Below, in pieces: positions 1 through 12,844 of a DNA stretch of 64,000 nucleotides. Source of the stretch: Neobacillus niacini NBRC 15566 (GTDB taxonomy: Bacteria; Bacillota; Bacilli; Bacillales; Cytobacillaceae); NCBI RefSeq assembly GCF_001591505.1, contig NZ_BCVA01000004.1:1-64000 (forward strand). The letters are read 5' to 3'. The translations under genes were made by a program, and so were the position numbers. The notes below the pieces were generated by a model. The model was not told the DNA's origin. It searched no databases and worked only from the letters and a program-made list of their open reading frames with translations. Every line of letters begins with the position of its first letter. The stretch's first letter is position 1.

Positions 1-120
1 GTGTCTTGAGGACAAAACCCTCGAGCTACCAGAAGGATTTGACCTCAATTCAAAGTCATGAGGTCAAATCTCCTTAAGCCGCCAGAAGGATTCGTCACGT
101 GTTTATCACTCTTAGCTCGA
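1..120. repeat. End of a hairpin repeat array
   Basis: A near-perfect inverted repeat (arms about 32-46 and 58-74, with a 2-nt bulge) lies here. The sequence CCAGAAGG recurs at 29 and 82, 53 bp apart, and positions 4-31 align imperfectly with 56-84. This suggests two to three units of an array of roughly 53 bp period that continues past the left window edge. It lies downstream of the scoB-type gene. It may also act as that gene's terminator. Confidence 0.5.
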
Positions 121-135
121 AGGTTCTTTTTATCT

Positions 136-789
136 CTATCGTACCTCTAAAAGTTGTTGGGACACTGCAAATGCAGCTTCAGTTTTTTGTTTCACTTCCT
201 CGACTGTTATGCCGCTAGCTGTTTCAATGAGCACCATTCCATCTGGTGTAAAATCAAAGACGGCAAGATCGGTAATGAGACGATGTACCACTTGCTTACC
301 AGTCAGTGGAAGAGTACATTCTTTCTTAATTTTCGATTCACCATGTTTGTTGACGTGTTCCATAATCACGACAACCCGTTTCGCGCCATTCACAAGGTCC
401 ATCGCCCCGCCCATTCCTTTGACCATCTTTCCTGGAATCATCCAATTCGCCAAATCACCATTTTCAGATACTTCCATGCCGCCAAGGATTGCTAAATCGA
501 TATGACCGCCACGAATCATCGCAAAGGATTCAGCGCTATCAAAAAAGGAAGATCCAGCAACGGTCGTAATCGTTTCTTTTCCTGCATTAATCAAATCAGG
601 ATCTTCCTGACCATCAACCGGGTAGGGACCGATACCGAGCAGTCCGTTTTCCGACTGTAATAATACGTTGAAATCCTGTGGAATCTCATTCGCCACAAGT
701 GTCGGCATTCCGATTCCAAGGTTCACATTCATTCCATCTTTAATTTCCTGAACCGCTCTTTTCACAATGGTTAAACGAGTGTCTCTCAT
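136..789 (-). CDS. scoB: 3-oxoacid CoA-transferase subunit B (ScoB/AtoA type)
   Basis: Predicted small subunit of a two-subunit class I CoA-transferase that moves CoA between succinyl-CoA (or acetyl-CoA) and acetoacetate or a similar 3-oxoacid in the cytoplasm. The motif SENGLLG near residue 46 holds the catalytic glutamate of the family, and the length (about 217 aa) is normal. An ATG at 795 is possible, but AAAGGAG is better spaced for the ATG at 789. It follows the A subunit by 24 bp, so the two form one operon transcribed away from a LysR regulator. The exact acyl substrate cannot be read from the sequence. Confidence 0.9.
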   Translation of the reverse strand: MRDTRLTIVKRAVQEIKDGMNVNLGIGMPTLVANEIPQDFNVLLQSENGLLGIGPYPVDGQEDPDLINAGKETITTVAGSSFFDSAESFAMIRGGHIDLAILGGMEVSENGDLANWMIPGKMVKGMGGAMDLVNGAKRVVVIMEHVNKHGESKIKKECTLPLTGKQVVHRLITDLAVFDFTPDGMVLIETASGITVEEVKQKTEAAFAVSQQLLEVR

Positions 790-813
790 TTTCATCCGCT
801 CCTTTTTATCGAA

Positions 814-1515
814 TTATGCCTGAACAACTGTCCGACGTTCAATCCGCTTTTGATAGTTGGTACCAAGTAAAATACGCTGTACATAAATACCTGGTGTATG
901 AATTTCATCTGGATCTAACTCGCCCGCTTCGACGATTTCTTCGACTTCAGCAATTGTAATTTTACCTGCCATCGCTGCGAGTGGATTGAAATTGCGTGAT
1001 GTTTTCCGGTAAACGAGGTTACCTAGCGTATCTGCTTTCCAGGCTTTCACAAGAGCGAAGTCCCCAACAATTCCGCGTTCAAGCAGATAGGTTCTTCCAT
1101 CAAATTCCTTCACTTCTTTCCCTTCAGCAATCGGGGTTCCAATACCTGTTGCTGTATAGAAACCTGGGATCCCTGCACCGCCAGCTCGTATACGCTCAGC
1201 TAAGGTGCCTTGTGGAGTCAATTCCACTTCAAGTTCACCACTTAAAAATTGCTTTTCAAAAATTTTGTTTTCGCCAACATACGATGACACCATTTTCTTA
1301 ATTTGCTTGTTTGCTAGGAGGAGCCCTAAACCCCAGTCATCGACTCCACAATTGTTACTGACTACTGTTAAATCCTTTGTTCCTTTTTCAACCAAAGCAT
1401 GAATTGCATGCTCTGGAATGCCGCATAAACCAAAGCCGCCGACAATTAACGTAGCACCATCCTGAATATCTGAAACCGCTTCCGAAAAAGAAGAAAACAA
1501 TTTACCTTTTTTCAC
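814..1515 (-). CDS. scoA: 3-oxoacid CoA-transferase subunit A (ScoA/AtoD type)
   Basis: Large subunit of the same CoA-transferase. The N-terminal glycine-rich [10 protein letters not shown] segment, the [10 protein letters not shown] stretch and the [17 protein letters not shown] block are typical of the family. A GTG at 1515 is preceded by GGAGG at about 8 nt spacing and gives the usual N-terminus [14 protein letters not shown] at 1530 would sit on that ribosome site, so it is less likely. This is the first gene of the operon and is divergent from the LysR gene at 1639, its likely regulator. Role: ketone body or short-chain acid use, perhaps during sporulation; this is inferred from family. 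Confidence 0.9.
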   Translation of the reverse strand: MKKGKLFSSFSEAVSDIQDGATLIVGGFGLCGIPEHAIHALVEKGTKDLTVVSNNCGVDDWGLGLLLANKQIKKMVSSYVGENKIFEKQFLSGELEVELTPQGTLAERIRAGGAGIPGFYTATGIGTPIAEGKEVKEFDGRTYLLERGIVGDFALVKAWKADTLGNLVYRKTSRNFNPLAAMAGKITIAEVEEIVEAGELDPDEIHTPGIYVQRILLGTNYQKRIERRTVVQA

Positions 1516-1638
1516 AACTATCGCCTCCACTTATTCTGAATATTCTATTACCTAAAAGTTTACAGGCTGTTTATTTATAAGTAAAATACATAAAAGGAAT
1601 AAATAGTATGAATATCTAGAATAAATGGAGGAACTAAC

Positions 1639-2505
1639 TTGGAACTTCGTGATTTGAAATCATTTATTGAAGTGGTCATACATCAAAGTTTTACAAAAGC
1701 GGCTGCTCATTCCTATCTTTCACAGCCTTCTTTCAGTAAGGCAGTGAAAAAACTAGAAGAAGAATTAGAGGTAGAATTGTTCGACCGATCAACCCGCCAC
1801 TTACGGTTAACCGATGCAGGCCAAATTGTGTATGAGCAAGCACAAAAAGCATTGGAGTCCTTGAATGAGATCACCATCCTGCTTGACGATTTAAAAAACG
1901 TGGTATCAGGTGAAATCAAAATAGGTATTCCGCCGCTGATTGGTACATTGTTTTTTCCAAATATCGCAAGACAGATACAAGAAACGTACCCTAACCTCTC
2001 CCTGCATTTAGTAGAACGTGGTGCAAAATTAATCGGTCAGCTCGTTGAAAACGGACAGGTTGACCTCGGAATTGTCGTTCTTCCAGCCGACACATCAAAG
2101 TTTAATGTGCATCCGTTTATCACAGATGAATTTGTCCTCTATGTACATAAAAAGCACCCGCTGGCAAAAAGAAGCATCGTTGGGATTAGCGAGTTAAAAG
2201 ACGAGAAGTTTATTCTTTTTTCAGATGAATTTACATTGCATGACTATATTAAAAATGTTTGTTTAGAGGCAGGGTTTATACCTAAAGTTTCCTATCAAAG
2301 TTCGCAGTGGGATTTAATCGTCGAACTTGTTTCCTCAGAGTTTGGCATTACACTGCTGCCAAAGTCTATTTACTCGAAACAAAATAACCCCAATGTTCAA
2401 ATCGTTCCATTAGCAGAGCCAACATTACACTGGAGACTGGGCATTATTACAAAGAAGGAGGCATATCACTCTTATGCCTTGAAGGAAGTTTTAAAGATGT
2501 TCTAG
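1639..2505 (+). CDS. LysR-family transcriptional regulator
   Basis: A 288-aa LysR-type regulator. It has an N-terminal winged helix-turn-helix (about residues 1-60, with the FTKAAAHSYLSQPSFSKAVK recognition segment) and a C-terminal periplasmic-binding-like effector domain (about 90-285). TTG at 1639 follows AATGGAGG with good spacing. It is divergent from the CoA-transferase operon, the classic arrangement for a LysR protein that controls its neighbour and itself. The 120-bp gap contains a loose dyad (GAATATTC-type at 1534-1550 and ATGAATATC at 1608-1616) that could hold its sites. The effector is unknown. Confidence 0.88.
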   Translation: MELRDLKSFIEVVIHQSFTKAAAHSYLSQPSFSKAVKKLEEELEVELFDRSTRHLRLTDAGQIVYEQAQKALESLNEITILLDDLKNVVSGEIKIGIPPLIGTLFFPNIARQIQETYPNLSLHLVERGAKLIGQLVENGQVDLGIVVLPADTSKFNVHPFITDEFVLYVHKKHPLAKRSIVGISELKDEKFILFSDEFTLHDYIKNVCLEAGFIPKVSYQSSQWDLIVELVSSEFGITLLPKSIYSKQNNPNVQIVPLAEPTLHWRLGIITKKEAYHSYALKEVLKMF

Positions 2506-2542
2506 AATGGAGAGGCCATATTTATTTTGCAAAAAAATTTGT

Positions 2543-2585
2543 AAAAGGCGATTTCAGTTCGTGACTGAATCGCCTTTTTTATTTA
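2543..2585 (+). terminator. Rho-independent terminator after the LysR gene
   Basis: A stem pairing AAAAGGCGATT with AATCGCCTTTT is followed by a T-rich run. It closes the LysR transcription unit. The rest of the 396-bp gap (2586-2836) is AT-rich and shows no convincing gene. Confidence 0.8.
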
Positions 2586-2836
2586 GCATGTCACCCTATA
2601 GGTAAAAATTTCCTCAACTTTTAAACGATTTTACTAAAATGATCTTCATAATTCCTATATATATTACCTTGCCATAAAAATATATGACTTGAGGTTAGGT
2701 ATCCTATAAAACAAGCTTTATTACCAGAATTCCAAGGGATTAACTGAGAATTCAATATATATGAAAGTATAATTTTATCATTATATAAAAATTGATAATT
2801 ACAAATATACGAAAATATTTTTAGTAAAATTATATA

Positions 2837-2873
2837 TGAAAGCATTTACTTTTAGTAAAACTGATATTATAAT
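2837..2873 (+). promoter_or_regulatory. Promoter with overlapping cre-like site for the sugar locus
   Basis: TATAAT at 2868-2873 lies 17 bp after TTTACT at 2845-2850, a fair sigma-A promoter. TGAAAGCATTTACT at 2837-2850 matches the CcpA cre consensus at 13 of 14 positions and covers the -35. TTTTAGTAAAA flanks it twice (about 2818 and 2850), which could be a regulator half-site for the nearby LacI or YesN-type protein. Carbon catabolite repression of the locus is inferred. Confidence 0.6.
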
Positions 2874-2901
2874 AACCCTATAAACTACTAGGAGGGATAG
2901 A

Positions 2902-4143
2902 ATGAAGGTTCAAAAGAAAATGAAATTGTTTTTCCTTTTTACTATTATAGCCACACTGCTTTTATCAGCTTGCAGTTCATCATCTGATACGAACGGAGAG
3001 AAAGCTGAAGATGGAAAGGTTAAGTTAAGGTTTGCGACTTGGGATGTTGGAGATGACGTAGATCTGCAGCAAAAATTAATTGATCAATTTAATGCGGAAA
3101 ATAGCGATATTGAGGTAGTTTTAGAAGCTTACGGCGGTGATTATGATACAAAAATTACTGCAGGTATTGGTGCGAAGGACGCCCCAGACATCATGTATAT
3201 GTGGAATTATCCTCAATATAAAGATGCACTTGAACCGCTTGATTCTTATATAGAAGATAAAGGTGAAGAGTACAAAGGAAATTTTTATGAAGCGTTATGG
3301 AACTATAATGCGGTTGATGGTGATGTCTACGGACTACCTGTAGGTTATACAACACATGTTGTTTACTACAATAAGGATTTATTTGATGAAAAAGGTATTG
3401 AGTATCCAAAGGCTGGCTGGACATGGAAAGACCTTCAGGAAACAGCTAAGAAGCTGACAGATAAGGATAAGAAGATTACTGGTTTTGCATTCCCAGGAAA
3501 ACCGGATCCATATGATTTTGAAATGTATTTATGGGGCAATGGTGCTTCTTATGTCGATAGTAAAGGTAATTTAGACGGCAACATAAATTCTAAAAAAGCA
3601 ATTGAAACTTTTACTATGTTCCAAAACATGTTGAAAGATGAAATTGCTATCACCACAGAAGGCTGGGGTGATACAGAATTCAAGACCAACCGAGTAGGTA
3701 TGTTTATTAATGGTGCATGGTATCTTGAAGCGTTTAAAGAGGCTGGAATTAACTATGGTGTTGTTGAAATCCCATCGTTTGGTGATAAACCGAGTGCAAG
3801 TATTGTCAGCTCCTCTGGTATTGCAATGTCAAAGGATTCTAAGCACAAAGAAGCTGCATTTAAATTTATGGAGTTTTGGACAGGGGAACAAGCAAATAAA
3901 GAAAGACTTTCTTTCGAACTTCCGGTATTAAAAAGTGTTGTTGAATCAGAAAAACTCCAAGAGGATCCGATCAAAAGTGTCTTTTATTCTATGCTTGAAC
4001 AAAGTGAAGGCTATAACCCTACATCATTTGTAACGGATGACTGGAGTAAGTTGTCTGATGATCTAAGCTTAGTCTTTGAAGAAATCTTTAATCCAAGTAC
4101 ACGTGTCGACCCTAAAGAAGCTTTAAATAGTGTAATTAAGTAA
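2902..4143 (+). CDS. ABC sugar-binding lipoprotein (family 1 solute-binding protein)
   Basis: Extracellular binding protein of a CUT1-type carbohydrate importer. It has a lipoprotein signal peptide with lipobox LLSAC (lipidated Cys24) and a mature domain of about 390 residues containing the family motif APDIMYMWN and a GLPVGYTTHVVYYNKDLFDE block. AGGAGGGATAG precedes the ATG. Two permeases and a beta-galactosidase follow, so a beta-galactoside or galactan oligosaccharide is the likely ligand (inference). A close paralogue is encoded at 15830. Confidence 0.9.
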   Translation: MKVQKKMKLFFLFTIIATLLLSACSSSSDTNGEKAEDGKVKLRFATWDVGDDVDLQQKLIDQFNAENSDIEVVLEAYGGDYDTKITAGIGAKDAPDIMYMWNYPQYKDALEPLDSYIEDKGEEYKGNFYEALWNYNAVDGDVYGLPVGYTTHVVYYNKDLFDEKGIEYPKAGWTWKDLQETAKKLTDKDKKITGFAFPGKPDPYDFEMYLWGNGASYVDSKGNLDGNINSKKAIETFTMFQNMLKDEIAITTEGWGDTEFKTNRVGMFINGAWYLEAFKEAGINYGVVEIPSFGDKPSASIVSSSGIAMSKDSKHKEAAFKFMEFWTGEQANKERLSFELPVLKSVVESEKLQEDPIKSVFYSMLEQSEGYNPTSFVTDDWSKLSDDLSLVFEEIFNPSTRVDPKEALNSVIK

Positions 4144-4155
4144 AAATATAATTTG

Positions 4156-4186
4156 GAGTATATCAGGTGAACAACCTGATATACTC
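4156..4186 (+). promoter_or_regulatory. Intercistronic stem-loop after the binding-protein gene
   Basis: A perfect 13-bp inverted repeat (4156-4168 with 4174-4186) lies between the binding-protein and permease genes and is not followed by a T-run. Such structures often stabilise the upstream mRNA or attenuate transcription, giving more binding protein than permease. That role is inferred here. Confidence 0.65.
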
Positions 4187-4233
4187 TCATTTAAATCTGA
4201 TTTCAATAGGTCAAAACCATTTAAGAGGGAAAT

Positions 4234-5172
4234 ATGTTTACTAAAAAAAACAAACAAAAGAAATTTACATTAGTTCGTAAAAGAGTGCCCTTTCTATTTA
4301 TACTACCGTGGATTATTGGCTTTATCGTTTTTACATTAGGACCTTTAGTTTTTTCATTGATTATGAGTTTGTTTGATTGGCCCATTGCGGGTGAAGCCAA
4401 ATTTATTGGCTTCGATAACTTCAGTACTATGTTTACTGCTGATCCCCAGTTCTATGATTCTCTTTGGATTACCTTGAAATTTGCACTCATCTTTGTTCCA
4501 TTAAACCTCTTGGTTGCTTTAGTGCTAGCACTGCTAATCACTCAGCCTATCAAAGGGATTAAGGTATTCAGGACCATCTTCTATTTACCGGCTGTAGTAT
4601 CCGGTGTAGCTGTTTCGATTATATGGGGTTGGATGTTTAACTCAGAATATGGAGTTTTAAATTATATATTGTCTTTACTAGGTATCGAAGGACCAAACTG
4701 GCTGATTGATCCAAAGTGGGCGATCGTAACCATTGTGATTGCAAGTGCTTGGGGTGTTGGTTCGATGATGTTAATCTTCTACACAGATATTAAAGGAATT
4801 CCTCATGAAATGTATGAGGCTGCTTCAATCGATGGGGCAGGTCCAATTAGGCAATTCATTAGTATTACGATTCCTACTATTACACCAACTATTCTTTTTA
4901 ATGTCATTACTTCTGTTATTGCGGCATTACAGCAATTAACATTGGTACTCCTTTTAACGGGCGGGGGACCATTAAAATCTACTTATTTCTATGGATTATT
5001 TGTCTATAATAATGCCTTTAAACATCATGAACTCGGCTATGCGAGTGCAAACGCTTGGTTTATGTTTATTATCATTCTTCTATTGACGATGTTAATCTTT
5101 AAGTCTTCGTCTGCTTGGGTATTCTATGAAGCTGAAGTTAAAAAGGAAAAAAAGGGAGGTAAAGGAAAATGA
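4234..5172 (+). CDS. Sugar ABC transporter permease (MalF/LacF type)
   Basis: Inner-membrane permease of the importer whose binding protein is encoded just upstream. It has about six membrane helices and the binding-protein-dependent transport signature EAASIDGAGPIRQF near residue 195, which contacts the ATPase. Length 312 aa is typical for the MalF-like partner. Its last codons overlap the start of the next permease by 4 nt, so the pair is translationally coupled. No ATPase gene is nearby. Confidence 0.92.
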   Translation: MFTKKNKQKKFTLVRKRVPFLFILPWIIGFIVFTLGPLVFSLIMSLFDWPIAGEAKFIGFDNFSTMFTADPQFYDSLWITLKFALIFVPLNLLVALVLALLITQPIKGIKVFRTIFYLPAVVSGVAVSIIWGWMFNSEYGVLNYILSLLGIEGPNWLIDPKWAIVTIVIASAWGVGSMMLIFYTDIKGIPHEMYEAASIDGAGPIRQFISITIPTITPTILFNVITSVIAALQQLTLVLLLTGGGPLKSTYFYGLFVYNNAFKHHELGYASANAWFMFIIILLLTMLIFKSSSAWVFYEAEVKKEKKGGKGK

Positions 5173-5990
5173 AGCTGACGCGAAAATATAAATTCATCAT
5201 GTATAGCATTCTTGTTCTGTTTTCCCTTTATTTCCTATTTCCTTTTATCTGGGCATTGATTACTGCGCTTAAAACAGAAGGGGAAGTATTTAGTTTTCCA
5301 CCAAAGTTTATCCCTGATGTACCACTATTTAGTAACTTTATGGATGCTTGGAATAGCCAGCCGTTTGGAATTTATTTTAAGAACTCCATGATTGTTACGG
5401 TGTTAACGACCATTGGGCAGCTTATATCCTGTTCATTAGTGGCATATGGCTTTGCCAGGTACGATTTTAAATACAAGAACTTTCTGTTTATTTTGCTTTT
5501 GTCCACGATGATGATTCCGTGGGATGTAACGATGATTCCACTTTATATGGAATTTAACTTATTTGGCTGGATCAATACATTGAAGCCATTAATTATCCCG
5601 GCATTTTTTGGGTCTGCCTATAATATCTTTTTGCTCAGGCAGTTCTTAATGAACATTCCGAAAGATTTAGAAAATGCAGCGAGAATTGATGGAGCAAACG
5701 AATTTCAAATTTTTTATAAAATTTTCCTGCCTATCATGAAGGCACCTTTAACGTTAATTGCTGTATTAAATATCATTTTGGTTTGGAATGACTACTTAGG
5801 TCCGCTCATTTATTTAAATGACCAATCTAAATATACAATGGCACTTGGTTTAGCATCATTCCAAGGTGTTCATGAGCTTCAAATTATCCCTATTATGGCG
5901 ATGACACTTGTGATGATTATCCCGCCAGTAATCGTTTTTGCCTTTGCACAGAAATATATTGTTGAGGGTATAAGCGGTTCCATCAAGTAA
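5169..5990 (+). CDS. Sugar ABC transporter permease (MalG/LacG type)
   Basis: Second permease of the importer, 273 aa with six predicted helices. The EAA-type loop reads ENAARIDGANEFQIF near residue 168. It overlaps the upstream permease gene by 4 nt and is followed after 21 bp by the beta-galactosidase gene, with AGGAAG as ribosome site between them. In Bacillus such CUT1 systems are commonly energised by the shared ATPase MsmX, which would explain the missing ATPase gene. Confidence 0.92.
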   Translation: MKLTRKYKFIMYSILVLFSLYFLFPFIWALITALKTEGEVFSFPPKFIPDVPLFSNFMDAWNSQPFGIYFKNSMIVTVLTTIGQLISCSLVAYGFARYDFKYKNFLFILLLSTMMIPWDVTMIPLYMEFNLFGWINTLKPLIIPAFFGSAYNIFLLRQFLMNIPKDLENAARIDGANEFQIFYKIFLPIMKAPLTLIAVLNIILVWNDYLGPLIYLNDQSKYTMALGLASFQGVHELQIIPIMAMTLVMIIPPVIVFAFAQKYIVEGISGSIK

Positions 5991-9071
<3,081 letters not shown>

Positions 9072-9127
9072 AATATCTCTTAATTTTTCTAAAAAGTAAC
9101 AAAGTTTAAGAAAAGAGCCATTTCAAA

Positions 9128-9149
9128 AAGCAGGGAAACCACCCTGCTT
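9128..9149 (+). promoter_or_regulatory. Intercistronic hairpin between lacZ and the next glycosidase
   Basis: An 8-bp perfect stem (AAGCAGGG with CCCTGCTT) with a 6-nt loop lies in the 113-bp gap. There is no clear T-run after it, so it looks like an RNA processing or stabilising element rather than a strong terminator. Confidence 0.45.
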
Positions 9150-9184
9150 ATTTGGAATTATAGCTATTTATGAGGTGAAATGGG

Positions 9185-10867
9185 ATGAAATTAGATATTA
9201 CAGAAATACCATACTCCAGATTTGGATCCTATTTTTGCATCTCTCAAGAAAAGGATTCTGGAAATGTTTATATCAGAGATGTTCACGGCGGCGATGATGC
9301 CCCGTCCCAACTTTTTCAAGTCGATATCGTAGTAGATGGAGTTGAAAGAGAATACGAAGTACGTGCTTCGGAGATTTCCCTGTCCTTCTATTTAAAAGGG
9401 ACTTCTACACGTGTTGCAGAAATGATTCTGCCTGAAGAAGATGAACTCCATATTGAAGTGCAGGATGCAGAACTTCGGTTAAGAGCAACAAAAGGAAAAT
9501 ATGATACATTAATGGAATTAGAAGATGGGATGTACGAATACCACATCTACCCGAAGGAATTAAAATTAATGATTGTAAACCTGAATGGCAGGATGTCTGT
9601 CGAGGCCCCATGGAATATCATTGGAAACGATTTTATCGACATGCGATTAAGAAATGGACAATTCGTCATTGAAAGCTATCGAACGGTTTATCAAAAAAAG
9701 AATTACCTTCCTTTTAATAAAGGAAGAGACCAGGTTGAGCGGCTCTATCAGGAATGGTTTAACAAGATGAAAAAAGGATATGAAGAAACGCATTATCTGC
9801 CTTCAGTGGAAAGAGCTTCCTATATTACATGGTCGAGCGTCGTTCATCCGGATGGACTGTTGATGGATTATGCGATGTATATGTCTAAGCTGTGGATGTA
9901 TAATATTTGGTCATGGGACAATTGCTTTAACGCATTAAATTTAGGGGAAGCTTACCCTGAATTAGCCTTTGCCCAATTAAAGATATTCATGGACACCCAA
10001 GATCAATCTGGTGCTTACCCAGATTTTGTCAATGATAAATTTATCTCTTATAATTGTATTAAGCCGCCGATTTTTGCTTATGTCTATGAGCAGTTAATGG
10101 AAAGAAATGATTATTTTAAAGAAGCACACCGACTGAGAGCGGTTTACGAGTCTACTAAAAAAGTAATGAGCTACTTTGATACTTACCGGACATACTCAGA
10201 AAGGCTGCCACACTATAAACATGGAAATGATTCCGGCTGGGATAATGCCTCTTTATTTCATGTGGGAATGCCTGTCGAAGCCCCGGACCTTGCTAGTTTT
10301 TTAATTCGAACCTATGATATTCTCTCCTCTTTCGCGGAAGTTTTAGGTGAAAAAGCGGAAGCAGAAAGATTTAAAGAAAAAGCAGATTCTTTGTTTACTC
10401 TTTTACTGGAAAGACTGTATGATGAGGACGGCTTTTATGGACGTGTTGGTAAAAATGCTGAGAAAATCACGATTCGAACAAGTTTAATCCTCAGGCTGCC
10501 GGTAATCATTGGCTATCGTTTGGATAAAGAGATAATGGATCGGTTAGTGCTAGACCTTGAAGAGAACTTTGAGACTAGATATGGCTTGGCTACTGAAAGT
10601 ATCACGAGTAACTATTACAAAGAAAATGGATATTGGCTTGGACCAATTTGGGCGCCAGTTACGTATCTGTTTATAGATTCCTTGAAACGTTATGGATACG
10701 AACAGGCTGCCAATCGTCTAAGGGATAAATTTCTTAATCTTACTCTTGTTGGCGGAATGGCTGAAAACTTTGATCCACTCACTGGAAAAGGGCTCGTCGA
10801 TACATCCTTCACTTGGACTTCGAGCGTATTTCTATTGTTATTAGAAGATAATCTTAGGGGTGATTAG
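9185..10867 (+). CDS. (alpha/alpha)6-barrel glycoside hydrolase, GH63/GH37-like
   Basis: A 560-aa cytoplasmic protein of the six-hairpin glycosidase superfamily, often labelled amylo-alpha-1,6-glucosidase-like or MGH1-type. Residues 1-190 form a beta-rich N-terminal domain. Residues about 195-560 carry the barrel, with WSWDNCFNALNLGEAYPE, GNDSGWDNASLF (likely catalytic acid Asp) and MAENFDPLTGKG (likely base Glu). It lies in the lacZ operon, so it probably trims an alpha-linked residue from the imported oligosaccharide. The substrate is not determinable from sequence. The next gene starts directly after its stop codon. Confidence 0.78.
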   Translation: MKLDITEIPYSRFGSYFCISQEKDSGNVYIRDVHGGDDAPSQLFQVDIVVDGVEREYEVRASEISLSFYLKGTSTRVAEMILPEEDELHIEVQDAELRLRATKGKYDTLMELEDGMYEYHIYPKELKLMIVNLNGRMSVEAPWNIIGNDFIDMRLRNGQFVIESYRTVYQKKNYLPFNKGRDQVERLYQEWFNKMKKGYEETHYLPSVERASYITWSSVVHPDGLLMDYAMYMSKLWMYNIWSWDNCFNALNLGEAYPELAFAQLKIFMDTQDQSGAYPDFVNDKFISYNCIKPPIFAYVYEQLMERNDYFKEAHRLRAVYESTKKVMSYFDTYRTYSERLPHYKHGNDSGWDNASLFHVGMPVEAPDLASFLIRTYDILSSFAEVLGEKAEAERFKEKADSLFTLLLERLYDEDGFYGRVGKNAEKITIRTSLILRLPVIIGYRLDKEIMDRLVLDLEENFETRYGLATESITSNYYKENGYWLGPIWAPVTYLFIDSLKRYGYEQAANRLRDKFLNLTLVGGMAENFDPLTGKGLVDTSFTWTSSVFLLLLEDNLRGD

Positions 10868-11749
10868 ATGCAAAAATATTTTGGAGAACTAGCCCTTACG
10901 ATTACCGCAATCATATGGGGAAGTGGATTTGTTGCCAGTGCAATCGCCCTGGAACATTTTACACCCTATCAAATTTTAGCAATAAGATTTTTAATTGGGG
11001 CCATCATTTTAAGTGTTATTTTTCATAAACGACTGAAAAGTATTAATAAAGCCACTATTATCCAAGGTGGTATTATTGGTGTCTTTTTATATTTGGCCTT
11101 TGCGCTTCAAACCGTGGGCTTGCAATATACGACACCATCCAAAAATGCCTTCTTAACGGCTGTGAATGTCGTGATTGTTCCATTTATAGCCTTTGTGATG
11201 TATAAGCGAAAAATCGATATGTATGAACTAACGGGCGCTGTTTTAGCGATGATAGGCGTAGGGATATTGTCACTTAAGCTTTCTGCTGAAGTCAATATCG
11301 GAGATTTGCTGACACTGGGATGTGCATTTGGTTTTGCTTTTCATATCTTCTATACCGCAAAATATGTGAAGGATTCAGACCCTGTGTTATTAACACTAAT
11401 CCAAATGATGACCGCTGCGGTTATCGGTATAATAGTTGTTCTTTTCAAGGGAGAAACCTCTTTTGCTTTCCAAAAAGAAGGTGTATTCTCAATTTTATAT
11501 CTCGGTGTTTTTTCAACTACGATTGCGTATTTATTACAAACTGTTGCTCAGAAAATGATAACAGAAACAAAAGCTGCCATTATTCTTTCAACAGAATCTT
11601 TCTGGGGTATGGTATTTTCTGTGGCGATCTTAGATGAAGCGATGACGATAAAAATGGTGCTGGGTGCTATCCTTATTCTGATTGCGATCATCATATCAGA
11701 AACCAAATTACCTTTTTTAAAAAAGAATAAATTAAAAGAAATTACTTAA
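10868..11749 (+). CDS. EamA/DMT-superfamily transporter
   Basis: A 293-aa membrane protein with about ten helices in two EamA repeats (about residues 5-135 and 148-285). The first repeat begins with ALTITAIIWGSGFVASAIAL, a typical DMT start. The ATG follows the stop codon of the glycosidase gene without a gap, and GGGGTGATT inside that gene's end serves as ribosome site, so it belongs to the same operon. DMT proteins mostly export metabolites, so it may relieve accumulation of a sugar or by-product (inference). Substrate unknown. Confidence 0.85.
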   Translation: MQKYFGELALTITAIIWGSGFVASAIALEHFTPYQILAIRFLIGAIILSVIFHKRLKSINKATIIQGGIIGVFLYLAFALQTVGLQYTTPSKNAFLTAVNVVIVPFIAFVMYKRKIDMYELTGAVLAMIGVGILSLKLSAEVNIGDLLTLGCAFGFAFHIFYTAKYVKDSDPVLLTLIQMMTAAVIGIIVVLFKGETSFAFQKEGVFSILYLGVFSTTIAYLLQTVAQKMITETKAAIILSTESFWGMVFSVAILDEAMTIKMVLGAILILIAIIISETKLPFLKKNKLKEIT

Positions 11750-11764
11750 ATAACAAGTAGGTAG

Positions 11765-12772
<1,008 letters not shown>

Positions 12773-12780
12773 AGTTAGAT

Positions 12781-12810
12781 TGGGGTGCTGTGCACTCCTC
12801 TTTTTTTCTT
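12781..12810 (+). terminator. Terminator after the LacI gene
   Basis: The stem GGGGTGC/GCACTCC, with one G-T wobble, is followed by a run of T. It overlaps the region that an upstream GTG at 12785 would use as the start of the next gene, which supports the later start at 12845. Confidence 0.6.
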
Positions 12811-12844
12811 TAACCCATTTTGTTTCACAAGGTGGAGAAAATTA

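Noticed and set aside
2621..2845. 74-codon minus-strand frame in the gap before the sugar locus
   Set aside because: No ribosome site, very AT-rich composition, and it covers the promoter and cre-like site of the sugar locus.
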